DNA from: an uncultured Spirochaetia bacterium
Lineage (GTDB): Bacteria; Spirochaetota; UBA6919
Direction of reading: 5' to 3'
Assembly: GCA_913053665.1 (NCBI GenBank)
Contig: CAJXGR010000181.1
Location: forward strand, 1-6,661
DNA: 6,661 bases
Of this stretch, positions 1-6,613 are shown piece after piece (within the stretch, counting starts at the first letter, position 1; every line of letters starts with the position of its first letter). The position numbers and the translations under genes are program-made. Below the pieces are notes generated by a model that saw only the letters and a list, made by a program, of their open reading frames with translations, was not told the origin of the DNA and searched no databases.

Positions 1-42
1 TTTAAGATCATTTAGATGAGTCGACTCAATCTTCATTCGCAT
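1..42 (-). CDS. rfbC: dTDP-4-dehydrorhamnose 3,5-epimerase, N-terminus only (cut by window edge)
   Basis: Only the first 14 codons are inside the window, reading MRMKIESTHLNDLK and still open at the edge. The beginning resembles the start of RmlC/RfbC epimerases, where a short strand of the type 'I-x-x-T-x-L-x-D-[VL]-K' precedes the conserved core. The position directly after rfbD and rfbB supports this identity. The enzyme epimerises C3 and C5 of the 4-keto-6-deoxy-glucose intermediate made by RfbB, and RfbD then reduces the product. ATG at 42 is chosen over ATG at 36 because AGAGAGGA (55-48) lies 5 nt before it. That ribosome site overlaps the rfbB stop codon, and the gap between the genes is 11 nt. 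The catalytic residues are outside the window, so the call rests mainly on context. Confidence 0.72.
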   Translation of the reverse strand, partial: MRMKIESTHLNDLK

Positions 43-53
43 ATCATTCCTCT

Positions 54-1070
54 CTATTTCGCGTATTGCTGGCGATAGTATTCCTCATATTCACCCGATA
101 GAATCCTTTCCCACCAGTTCTTGTGGCTTAGATACCATTCAATAGTCTCTTCCATACCCTGTTCAAAGGTATAAGTGGGTGTAAATCCCAACTCATTCTT
201 GATCTTGCTTGCATCAATGGCATATCGGCGGTCATGACCCGGACGGTCTTTCACGTACTGGATCAAGGTTTCCGGCTTATTCAGACCTTTCAGGATGAGT
301 TTAACGATTTCAATGTTCTGCTTTTCATTGTTCCCGCCGATATTATAAACCTCTCCCACTCGGCCTTTTCGCAATACCAGATCGACAGCCATGCAGTGAT
401 CCTTCACGTGAAGCCAATCCCGGACGTTCAGACCATCCCCATATACCGGAAGGGGTTTATCATTCAGGGCATTGATGATCATCAACGGGATAAGCTTTTC
501 AGGGAACTGATACGGGCCATAATTATTAGAACAGCGTGTGATAAGTGTGGGAAGGCCAAAGGTATGATGATAGGCATGAACCAAGTGATCAGCAGAGGTT
601 TTGGACGCCGAATAAGGTGAATTAGGTGACAGGAGGGTTGTTTCCGTGAAATACCCGCTTTCCCCAAGCGAGCCATAAACCTCGTCGGTAGAAACCTGCA
701 AATACCGTTCTATATTATGTTTTCTGGCAACCTCTAATAGAGTCTGCGTTCCCAATACGTTTGTGTTGATGAAGACTTCCGGCCCAAGTATCGACCGATC
801 CACATGGGATTCTGCGGCAAAGTTGACAATATAATGAATAGAATGCTGAGTGATCAAGTGTTCCAAAAACTCTCTGTTGTTGATATCTCCTTTCACAAAG
901 AGATAATTATCCTTGTCTTCAACACCTTTCAGGTTTTCCAGGTTCCCTGCATAGGTTAAGCTGTCGTAATTAATGATGAGATCGTCAGGATACTGATCCA
1001 GAACATAGTGAACGAAGTTAGACCCAATAAATCCTGCCCCTCCTGTCACTAATATAGCTTTACTATCCAT
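54..1070 (-). CDS. rfbB: dTDP-glucose 4,6-dehydratase
   Basis: This 338-residue cytoplasmic enzyme removes water from dTDP-glucose to give dTDP-4-keto-6-deoxyglucose, the second step of dTDP-L-rhamnose synthesis. It belongs to the extended short-chain dehydrogenase family. An N-terminal Rossmann NAD-binding motif TGGAGFIGS is at residues 9-17. The catalytic segment STDEVYG (127-133) supplies Thr128, Asp129 and Glu130, and YSASK (153-157) supplies Tyr153 and Lys157. NNYGPYQFPEKLIP (182-195), RDWLHVKDH (217-225) and RPGHDRRYA (276-284) are family hallmarks of the sugar-nucleotide half. Length is normal for the family and nothing is broken. ATG at 1070 follows AAGGTG (1080-1075), a ribosome site that overlaps the rfbD stop codon, with 8 nt between the genes. 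This indicates co-transcription and probably translational coupling with rfbD. Confidence 0.97.
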   Translation of the reverse strand: MDSKAILVTGGAGFIGSNFVHYVLDQYPDDLIINYDSLTYAGNLENLKGVEDKDNYLFVKGDINNREFLEHLITQHSIHYIVNFAAESHVDRSILGPEVFINTNVLGTQTLLEVARKHNIERYLQVSTDEVYGSLGESGYFTETTLLSPNSPYSASKTSADHLVHAYHHTFGLPTLITRCSNNYGPYQFPEKLIPLMIINALNDKPLPVYGDGLNVRDWLHVKDHCMAVDLVLRKGRVGEVYNIGGNNEKQNIEIVKLILKGLNKPETLIQYVKDRPGHDRRYAIDASKIKNELGFTPTYTFEQGMEETIEWYLSHKNWWERILSGEYEEYYRQQYAK

Positions 1071-1078
1071 AAATCACC

Positions 1079-1948
1079 TTAATGTTTGTAACGATTGAAA
1101 AAGTCCTTAAGCCCATCTTTCCAGTGAGGTAAAGCTAAACCTGTCGTTCCTTTATATTTTTCTTTGCTCAGAAGAGAGTATTGGGGACGTACTGCCGGTA
1201 AAGGATACTCAGAAGTGGCGATGGCATTCACTTCTTTAACCGCTAAAGGAAACCCCTTGCTTTTCATTTCTTCAATAATCTCACAGGCAAAATCATACCA
1301 ACTGCATATCCCATCATCGGAATAGTGATAGAGGCCTTTAGCATTCCTTTCCAACAGATGGATAATAGCCTTTGAAAGGTTGATCGTATGAGTGGGAGAG
1401 CCAAACTGGTCATTCACTATATTCAAGGCCTCTCTCTCCGTAGCGATACGGATGATTGTCTTCACAAAGCTATGGCCTAAAATACCATAAAGCCAAGAGG
1501 CTCGTAGGATGAGATGGGAATCGTATGAGTCAACGATCGTTTGTTCCCCTTCCAGTTTTGACTGGCCATATACTGATAATGGATGTGTTGGGTCACCCTC
1601 GTGATACGGCGTCTTTTGCCTTCCATCAAAAACATAGTCCGTCGATATGTGAACCAATAAAGTATCATATCTCCTGCATCCCTTTACTAAATGGGCTAAA
1701 GCGTCTCGATTCACCTGAAAAGCTTTCTCTGTCTCTGTCTCACACTTATCAACCTGAGTGTAGGCGGCACAATTTATCAAGACATCCGGTTGACACTGAT
1801 CCATTGCCTCATCCACTGAATCAGGATTAGATATATCCAATTCCTTTCTCGTGTAAGGGTAGACCTGGAAATCACTGTCCTGAAGCAATGGGATGAGGTC
1901 TGAGGCAAGCATTCCATTAGCGCCCGTGATCAATACTTTTCTACTCAT
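1079..1948 (-). CDS. rfbD: dTDP-4-dehydrorhamnose reductase
   Basis: This 289-residue NAD(P)H-dependent reductase catalyses the last step to dTDP-L-rhamnose in the cytoplasm. The N-terminal nucleotide-binding motif is TGANGMLASDL (8-18). The third glycine of GxxGxxG is Ala15 here, a tolerated change. NCAAYTQVDKCE (59-70) and STDYVFDG (102-109) are typical RmlD segments, and the catalytic Tyr-x-x-x-Lys is YGQSK (127-131). RASWLYG (149-155) and RPQYSLLS (254-261) match the conserved substrate-side motifs of the family. The length is normal. It is the first gene of the minus-strand operon, followed by rfbB and rfbC. No rfbA (thymidylyltransferase) is visible; it may lie beyond the window edge. 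ATG at 1948 has CAGGA (1957-1953) 4 nt upstream, and a good sigma-70 promoter lies just ahead. Confidence 0.96.
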   Translation of the reverse strand: MSRKVLITGANGMLASDLIPLLQDSDFQVYPYTRKELDISNPDSVDEAMDQCQPDVLINCAAYTQVDKCETETEKAFQVNRDALAHLVKGCRRYDTLLVHISTDYVFDGRQKTPYHEGDPTHPLSVYGQSKLEGEQTIVDSYDSHLILRASWLYGILGHSFVKTIIRIATEREALNIVNDQFGSPTHTINLSKAIIHLLERNAKGLYHYSDDGICSWYDFACEIIEEMKSKGFPLAVKEVNAIATSEYPLPAVRPQYSLLSKEKYKGTTGLALPHWKDGLKDFFNRYKH

Positions 1949-1975
1949 ACTTTCCTGATGTGACTAATAAACAGA

Positions 1976-2004
1976 ATGATAACAATATAAGGCGGGAATT
2001 TCAA
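1976..2004 (-). promoter_or_regulatory. sigma-70-type promoter for rfbD-rfbB-rfbC
   Basis: On the minus strand TTGAAA (2004-1999) is followed after exactly 17 nt by TATCAT (1981-1976). Each box matches the consensus at five of six positions. Transcription would start near 1969, leaving a leader of about 20 nt with the rfbD ribosome site (CAGGA, 1957-1953). Seen only as a sequence match; no start-site data exist. Confidence 0.55.
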
Positions 2005-2065
2005 GAGAAAAAAACCTTTTTATAAGATCCTTGAATCCTCTGAATGTTATATCCCTATTGTCCTA

Positions 2066-2093
2066 TTGGAAGTGGCAAAGATTAAATTACTAT
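2066..2093 (+). promoter_or_regulatory. weak candidate promoter for the chemoreceptor gene
   Basis: TTGGAA (2066-2071) and TACTAT (2088-2093), 16 nt apart, are the best sigma-70-like pair ahead of the chemoreceptor, with four of six matches each. The region is AT-rich, so chance matches are easy. No convincing sigma-54 or sigma-28 (flagellar) promoter was found in this spacer. Confidence 0.25.
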
Positions 2094-2101
2094 GAAAACC
2101 A

Positions 2102-2121
2102 TAAATCAAGTGTTTGATTTA
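2102..2121. repeat. 8-bp perfect inverted repeat in the chemoreceptor leader
   Basis: TAAATCAA (2102-2109) and TTGATTTA (2114-2121) are exact reverse complements separated by GTGT. The repeat lies between the putative promoter and the ribosome site AAGGAGA, about 23 nt before the start codon. It could be an operator for a dimeric regulator or a small AT-rich hairpin. The half-sites are those of an FNR site (TTGAT-N4-ATCAA) in swapped order, so it is not an FNR box. Confidence 0.4.
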
Positions 2122-2143
2122 AGAAGACAAAAGGAGACTATTC

Positions 2144-4372
2144 ATGAGACTGAAAGACCTGAAAATTACTACTAAACTGATGATCACCATTATTCCCTTG
2201 CTTTCCATAATGATAATTGTAGTCATACTAAACTTTAATGCGTATACAGACAACATGTTGGAAGAACGTATTGTATTGGATAAAGCCAAAAAAACATCGG
2301 CTCTCATTGATAAATTGATAAATGAACATAGCCTGAAAGCCTTACAGTTTGCTACAATCTTTGCCAACTTAGGAGAAGTCAAAGGAGCTTATAAACTCGA
2401 TAACGAACAAGCCAAAAATCGCTTAAAAGATCTTGTCACACCAATAATCAGGGAAATTAAGAACAACTCAAAGATTAAACAATTCAAAGTTCATTTTCAT
2501 AGACCCCATTCTCAACATCAAAGTGATAAACCAAAGATAATCAGTCTTTTTAGAGAATGGAAACCCAATAATAACATGGATATTATATCTGGCTGGAGAT
2601 TGTCAGTCAATCACGTGGCAGAAACTAAAAAACCTTTGCAGGCTCTTGAGATTGGTAGAGCAGGAGCTGTGATACGGGGGATTGCTCCTATTCTGGACGG
2701 CGATAAATATCTGGGTTCTGTCGAGACCTTTTTTGATGTATTTGATATAATTCCCTTTCTCACAGAAGAAAAGAGTAAGGATGCCATTGTCTTGCTTGTG
2801 GATAAAAAGGAAGCCGAGAAATTGTTTTATAAGGATCAGCTGAAAAGCTATTTTAAAGGGGAAATAGGGGATATGTTGATCTCTAAAAAGAGTTCTGACC
2901 ATATTTCAGTCAACACCATGCTTTCGATGGATAAAATCAATGAGTCCAACCAATCCAAAAAGACTGTGATCCAGATGAAAGATCATTCAGCGATCATTTA
3001 TGTCCCTCTCAAAGACTTTTCGGGTAAAATCATCGGCCAATTTGTCCACATAAATGATTTTTCCAAAGAAAAAGAAGAATTGGCAAAAACCCTGCTGGTC
3101 ACGAATATTCTGTTAGCAGGCATCGGTTTATTAATTCTCCTGATCATTTACTTTCTTCTTCGTCGCTTTGTGTCCCGTCCCATCAATAAATTGAGTTTAT
3201 TTTTTAAAAACATCGCCACGGGTGAGGGAGACTTAACTGTAAAACTGGACAATAGTTCAAAGGACGAGATTGGCACTCTTTCCTGCTACTTCGACCGGTT
3301 TCTATCCTTTCTAAATGGAATGATCCGGCAAATAAAGGACTCAACAGAGCAAACCAGACAAATAAGCTATGATCTTGCTGAAAGCTCTGATCAGTCCAAA
3401 AACTCACTGGGGAAAATAAGGACAAATATTGAAGGAGTGGAGAATCAGGTCACTCACTTGAACCAGGAGATCATTCTATCCACCCAATCAGCGGCAGAGG
3501 TCACAGAGTTTATCTCCCATGTAGTCACTCTCATATCTTCTCAGGCTTCGGCTGTTGCAGAATCATCAGCCTCCATTGAAGAGATATCCACTTCCATTCA
3601 GAATATCGCTCAAGTGGCTGAAGAAAAGCTTGTTATAGCGGACGAATTAGAAAAAACAGCTTTATCCGGTGAGTCTGAAATGAAAAAAACGGTCGGCATC
3701 ATCAAGGAAGTGACCAGTTCGGCCCATCTCATCATGGAAATGATCAACGTAATCAATAATATCGCCGAACAAACCAACCTTCTCGCCATGAATGCCGCCA
3801 TCGAAGCGGCCCATGCAGGAGCCGCCGGAAAAGGTTTTGCCGTGGTGGCCGATGAGATCAGGAAGTTGGCAGAAAATACATCCAAGAATTCCTCTGAAAT
3901 ATCCAACTCTCTCAAGGATGTCATAAATTATATTCACATTTCTGAGGAGTCCACCAGCAAAACAGGTGAGTTATTCACCAATATTGTCCATAGAACAAAA
4001 GATGTGGCCGGTAGTATGGTTGAAATGAAGAATGCAACTCATGAACTGGCATCAGGAAGCAATCAAATACTGAGTGCATTGGAGTATCTGGTGAGTGTTT
4101 CTCATGATGTAAAAACGTCATCCGATGAAATGGATCAAAAGGTTCGCAAAATCACAGACTCCATGGAGAATATTCATGGTATATCGTCGGAGACAAAGAA
4201 CAGGATAGAGGAAATCACTAAGGCCATAACTGGTTTGGGTGAAACAATTGGAAGAGTCAACCATTCAGGAATACAAAATGAGAAGGCTGTCTCTAAACTC
4301 AATGATCTGGTGGTTCAATTTAAGGTGAATGGTTCTCATACACAATCAATGGATCTTCAGTTAGAGGTTTAG
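2144..4372 (+). CDS. methyl-accepting chemotaxis protein with dCache_3-like sensor
   Basis: This 742-residue inner-membrane chemoreceptor should pass an external signal to CheA/CheW and so to the flagellar motor. A first membrane helix (about 12-30) leads into a large periplasmic domain (about 31-316). The domain contains FKVHFHRPHS (114-123), FREWKP (136-141), WRLSV (151-155), a Gly-Arg-Ala-Gly stretch (171-174) with IRGIAPI (177-183), and LGSVE (190-194). These fit the double-Cache family dCache_3. A second membrane helix (about 317-339) is followed by a HAMP domain (about 340-395) starting RRFVSRPI. A long coiled-coil signalling domain follows, with the highly conserved hairpin tip around 539-577 (NIAEQTNLLAMNAAIEAAHA onward, with Glu542 at the tip). 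No C-terminal CheR-tethering pentapeptide is seen; the protein ends LQLEV. AAGGAGA 7 nt upstream supports ATG at 2144. The ligand cannot be told from sequence. It appears to be a single-gene unit. Confidence 0.95.
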   Translation: MRLKDLKITTKLMITIIPLLSIMIIVVILNFNAYTDNMLEERIVLDKAKKTSALIDKLINEHSLKALQFATIFANLGEVKGAYKLDNEQAKNRLKDLVTPIIREIKNNSKIKQFKVHFHRPHSQHQSDKPKIISLFREWKPNNNMDIISGWRLSVNHVAETKKPLQALEIGRAGAVIRGIAPILDGDKYLGSVETFFDVFDIIPFLTEEKSKDAIVLLVDKKEAEKLFYKDQLKSYFKGEIGDMLISKKSSDHISVNTMLSMDKINESNQSKKTVIQMKDHSAIIYVPLKDFSGKIIGQFVHINDFSKEKEELAKTLLVTNILLAGIGLLILLIIYFLLRRFVSRPINKLSLFFKNIATGEGDLTVKLDNSSKDEIGTLSCYFDRFLSFLNGMIRQIKDSTEQTRQISYDLAESSDQSKNSLGKIRTNIEGVENQVTHLNQEIILSTQSAAEVTEFISHVVTLISSQASAVAESSASIEEISTSIQNIAQVAEEKLVIADELEKTALSGESEMKKTVGIIKEVTSSAHLIMEMINVINNIAEQTNLLAMNAAIEAAHAGAAGKGFAVVADEIRKLAENTSKNSSEISNSLKDVINYIHISEESTSKTGELFTNIVHRTKDVAGSMVEMKNATHELASGSNQILSALEYLVSVSHDVKTSSDEMDQKVRKITDSMENIHGISSETKNRIEEITKAITGLGETIGRVNHSGIQNEKAVSKLNDLVVQFKVNGSHTQSMDLQLEV

Positions 4373-4395
4373 CCGATGAGTTCTGCCCCTCTCGT

Positions 4396-5166
4396 TTACT
4401 CAAAAAACATGGGGCCTTCGGATGTCCCTGCTATAAACTGTCTCACGTAAGGATCCTCCGATTCTCTCATCTCATCGGGCGTTCCAACAGCTATAATCCT
4501 CCCATCATTCAAAAGAGCCATACGATCCCCTACCTTAAAGGCACTCACCATATCATGAGTCACAACTAATGATGTAACCTTTAGCTCTTCCTGAAGTTGT
4601 AAGATCAAGTCATTGATAACATCCGCTGTTATAGGGTCTAAACCAGTTGTAGGCTCATCATAGAGGATTATCTCAGGATTCATAGCGATTGCACGGGCCA
4701 GTCCCACTCGTTTCTGCATTCCACCACTTAATTCGCTAGGCATCATCTCTTCAACACCGAATAGGCCTACCTGAGCGAGCTTATCCCTCACAACATCCCG
4801 AATGGCCTTATCCGATAGGTCTGTCTCACGTTTCAAAACAAAGGCAACATTCTCCTGAACTGTTAATGAGTCAAACAAAGCCGCCCCTTGAAAAAGAACC
4901 CCAAATTTCTTACGCACCTGATCCATTTGCCGATCTGATATTTTAGTGATATCAACCCCATCAATTCGGATGGACCCATCATTTGGTTTTAGCAGACCAA
5001 CGATGTTCTTAAACAAGACGCTTTTGCCCGATCCACTCCCTCCAATGACAAGCATGGTCTCACCCTTAAGGATCTCCAAATTGACATCTTTGTGGACCCA
5101 TCTGTCCCCCAAGCGTGTTTTAACCTGTTGGATCTGGATAACGCAGTCTGAATTAGAGGAGTTCAT
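4396..5166 (-). CDS. MlaF-like ABC transporter ATP-binding protein
   Basis: This 256-residue cytoplasmic ATPase resembles MlaF/Ttg2A, which powers phospholipid traffic between inner and outer membrane with MlaE (permease) and MlaD (MCE protein). All ATPase motifs are intact: Walker A GGSGSGKS (42-49), Q-loop Gln93 in LFQGAALFDSLTV (91-103), signature LSGGMQKRVGLARA (146-159), Walker B ILYDEPTTGLD (167-177) with catalytic Glu171, and switch His204 in VTHDM. FQGAALFDSLTVQENV and LSGGMQKRVGLARA are characteristic of the MlaF branch. The gene follows the sigma-factor gene by 13 nt, so the two are probably co-transcribed. No permease or MCE gene is next to it in the window, because the next gene downstream converges. 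ATG at 5166 has no clear ribosome site and is the first in-frame start after a stop, so translation may be coupled. Specific substrate unproven. Confidence 0.9.
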   Translation of the reverse strand: MNSSNSDCVIQIQQVKTRLGDRWVHKDVNLEILKGETMLVIGGSGSGKSVLFKNIVGLLKPNDGSIRIDGVDITKISDRQMDQVRKKFGVLFQGAALFDSLTVQENVAFVLKRETDLSDKAIRDVVRDKLAQVGLFGVEEMMPSELSGGMQKRVGLARAIAMNPEIILYDEPTTGLDPITADVINDLILQLQEELKVTSLVVTHDMVSAFKVGDRMALLNDGRIIAVGTPDEMRESEDPYVRQFIAGTSEGPMFFE

Positions 5167-5179
5167 TAAGGATCACTGT

Positions 5180-5788
5180 TTAGTACGTGGCTTTTTCTGT
5201 TAGCATTTGCTTATTTGTGATGACCCCTTCTTTTAGGGCAAAATTGAACAGCATCTTCTTTAGCATCTTACGCCCACGAGAAAGCCTGGAACGTACTGTC
5301 CCAATAGGACAATCCAAAAGCTCTGCCATCTCGTTATAGCTTAGATATTCAAGATCAGCCATAATGACAGCCATTTTATAGTCTTCCGGGAGTAAATTAA
5401 GGGCGCAAATCACTTCAGAACTCAACATCTCATTAAGAACATATCGCTCTGGATTGGTGTACTGGTCTAACTCCGCGGAAATGGCTCTTTCGATCTCCCC
5501 GTCATATTCATTGTCAATAGACACTGTATTGGGTCTTCTTTTTTTCTTTCTATAGTGATTAATGAATAGATTTTTCATTATCTTATAGAGCCATGCTTTG
5601 CAGTTTGTTTGTGATTTGAACTGGTGAAAGAATTGATAACCTCTTAAAAGGGTATCCTGAAGAAGATCGTCCGCTTCATTCTCGTCTAACGTCAAATAGC
5701 GAGCCAAATTATATAGAGAATCACAATGTACCAAACATTCTAATTCAAATTGATCTAACTGATGATCGATTCTTTTTTCAAAATTCAT
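5180..5788 (-). CDS. ECF-type sigma-70 family RNA polymerase sigma factor
   Basis: This 202-residue protein (from ATG 5788) should direct RNA polymerase to a specialised regulon. Region 2 spans about 22-85, with DLLQDTLLRGYQFFHQF (41-57) and TNCKAWLYKIMKNLFINHYR (61-80) for core binding and -10 recognition. An acidic linker follows. Region 4 spans about 125-180, with LPEDYKMAV and the helix-turn-helix GTVRSRLSRGR (163-173). TNCKAWL and FINHYRKKKR recall the SigR/RpoE-like ECF groups, which usually pair with a zinc anti-sigma factor, but none is encoded next to it here. Longer reading is possible from ATG 5800 or TTG 5827. I chose 5788 because a near-consensus promoter covers both upstream codons and because family members start at about this point. 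No strong ribosome site is present at any candidate. The MlaF-like ATPase gene follows by 13 nt. Confidence 0.9.
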   Translation of the reverse strand: MNFEKRIDHQLDQFELECLVHCDSLYNLARYLTLDENEADDLLQDTLLRGYQFFHQFKSQTNCKAWLYKIMKNLFINHYRKKKRRPNTVSIDNEYDGEIERAISAELDQYTNPERYVLNEMLSSEVICALNLLPEDYKMAVIMADLEYLSYNEMAELLDCPIGTVRSRLSRGRKMLKKMLFNFALKEGVITNKQMLTEKATY

Positions 5789-5798
5789 ACTGTCTTTC

Positions 5799-5827
5799 AT
5801 TATACTTAAAAATAAATTAATTGACAA
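5799..5827 (-). promoter_or_regulatory. near-consensus sigma-70 promoter for the sigma factor-ATPase pair
   Basis: On the minus strand TTGTCA (5827-5822) is followed after exactly 17 nt by TATAAT (5804-5799), giving five and six matches of six. Transcription would begin near 5792-5791, only about 3 nt before ATG 5788. The -10 box contains the A and T of the alternative ATG at 5800. The AT-rich surroundings raise the chance of a random match. Confidence 0.5.
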
Positions 5828-5899
5828 CTATATTTTAATAAATTACCTTTCGGACAAGTTATTATTTTAATTGAATAAATATAAAAATGAGTATTTTTA

Positions 5900-6541
5900 A
5901 TGTTTACAGGAATCATTCAGGAAATTGGGCATGTTAAGCGGGTGGAAGCCCGTAATGGAAAGGTTCTAACGGTTTCATCCAGTGCTGTATTGGATCAGCT
6001 TAAGATTGGAGATAGTATCTCTATAAATGGAGCCTGTCAGACAGCTACTCAACTGGATAAAGACAGCTTTACCTTTTATTCATCCCCTGAGACCCTCTCT
6101 CTAACTAATCTCAATCAATTAAAGGTGGGGGATCCCGTGAATCTCGAACGCCCTCTTTCCCTCAATGGCTTATTGGATGGTCATTTAGTCCAGGGACATG
6201 TGGATGGAACAGGGGTGATCCAAAGGTTACAACGAGGTGAGGGAGCTACCGACCTTCATATAGCCTGTCCTAAAGACCTTTTAAAGTATATGATCCATAA
6301 AGGTTCCATTGCTATTGACGGTGTGAGCCTAACAATCAGCCAACTTTATGAAGATAGTTTCCTGTTAACGGTTATCCCCATCACTTTTGAGCAAACCGTT
6401 TTTCAGTATCAAAAAGTAGGAGACTCTGTGAATATTGAAGTAGACCTTTTCGCCAAGTATGTTGAAAAACTGCTGATGGGTTCAGGATCAGAAGGACATT
6501 TAACGAAAGACTTTCTTTCTGAACATGGATTTATCCACTAA
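5900..6541 (+). CDS. ribE: riboflavin synthase, alpha subunit
   Basis: This 213-residue cytoplasmic enzyme dismutates two 6,7-dimethyl-8-ribityllumazine molecules to riboflavin and a pyrimidinedione that is recycled. It has the usual two lumazine-binding barrels: residues 1 to about 97, opening with the hallmark MFTGIIQEIG, and about 98-190, opening with GHVDGTG. Cys46 in INGACQTAT, ETLSLTNL (64-71), VNLERPLSL (80-88) and DGVSLTI (140-146) match the family, as does the C-terminal helix ending in a Gly-Phe motif. The length is normal. Small oddities are IPIT (159-162), where most members read IPHT, and QTA after the cysteine where LTV is usual. The start is secured by the N-terminal motif, although the ribosome site is poor. 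No FMN riboswitch (RFN element) is recognisable in the 111-nt AT-rich leader, and no other rib gene is next to it in the window. The symbol is ribC in some species. Confidence 0.96.
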   Translation: MFTGIIQEIGHVKRVEARNGKVLTVSSSAVLDQLKIGDSISINGACQTATQLDKDSFTFYSSPETLSLTNLNQLKVGDPVNLERPLSLNGLLDGHLVQGHVDGTGVIQRLQRGEGATDLHIACPKDLLKYMIHKGSIAIDGVSLTISQLYEDSFLLTVIPITFEQTVFQYQKVGDSVNIEVDLFAKYVEKLLMGSGSEGHLTKDFLSEHGFIH

Positions 6542-6567
6542 GTATCCATAAAACCCTATCGGATGAT

Positions 6568-6594
6568 CCCCTAGGAAGAAGCCACGTTTAGGGG
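6568..6594 (+). terminator. possible stem-loop downstream of riboflavin synthase
   Basis: CCCCTAGG (6568-6575) can pair with TTTAGGGG (6587-6594) in RNA, with six Watson-Crick pairs and two G-U pairs, around an 11-nt loop, 26 nt after the stop codon. No run of T follows, so an intrinsic terminator is doubtful. Together with the nearby palindrome it may still mark the transcript end. Confidence 0.3.
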
Positions 6595-6613
6595 TTCAGC
6601 ATGTGGTAGTGAT

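Noticed and set aside
234..620. Open frame of 128 codons on the plus strand inside rfbB
   Set aside because: It is antisense to a strongly conserved enzyme gene, has no recognisable protein motif, and no ribosome site or promoter supports it.
1525..1830. Open frame of 101 codons on the plus strand inside rfbD
   Set aside because: It is antisense to intact, motif-rich rfbD coding sequence and its translation is of low-complexity shadow type.
2066..2105. Sigma-54 or flagellar sigma-28 promoter for the chemoreceptor
   Set aside because: TGGCA near 2073 has no TTGC partner at the required spacing, and no TAAA...CGATAA-like pair is present.
3610..3937. Two overlapping open frames on the minus strand opposite the chemoreceptor hairpin tip
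   Set aside because: They arise from strong codon constraint in the most conserved part of the receptor gene; two frames overlapping each other is typical of shadows.
4364..4392. Bidirectional terminator between the convergent chemoreceptor and ATPase genes
   Set aside because: Only a 5-bp pairing (AGAGG with CCTCT) across a long loop is possible, with no T tract on either strand.
4946..5203. Open frame of 85 codons on the plus strand opposite the start of the ATPase gene
   Set aside because: It lies opposite the Walker A region and the sigma/ATPase junction and has no family resemblance or initiation signal.
5828..5899. FMN riboswitch (RFN element) ahead of riboflavin synthase
   Set aside because: The spacer is almost entirely A and T, lacks the conserved RFN helices and GC-rich segments, and is too short for the full element.
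5887..5937. Overlapping 16-codon frame beginning ATG AGT 13 nt before ribE
   Set aside because: It lacks a ribosome site, the sequence is very AT-rich, and nothing in the peptide suggests a leader function; a chance ATG is the simpler reading.
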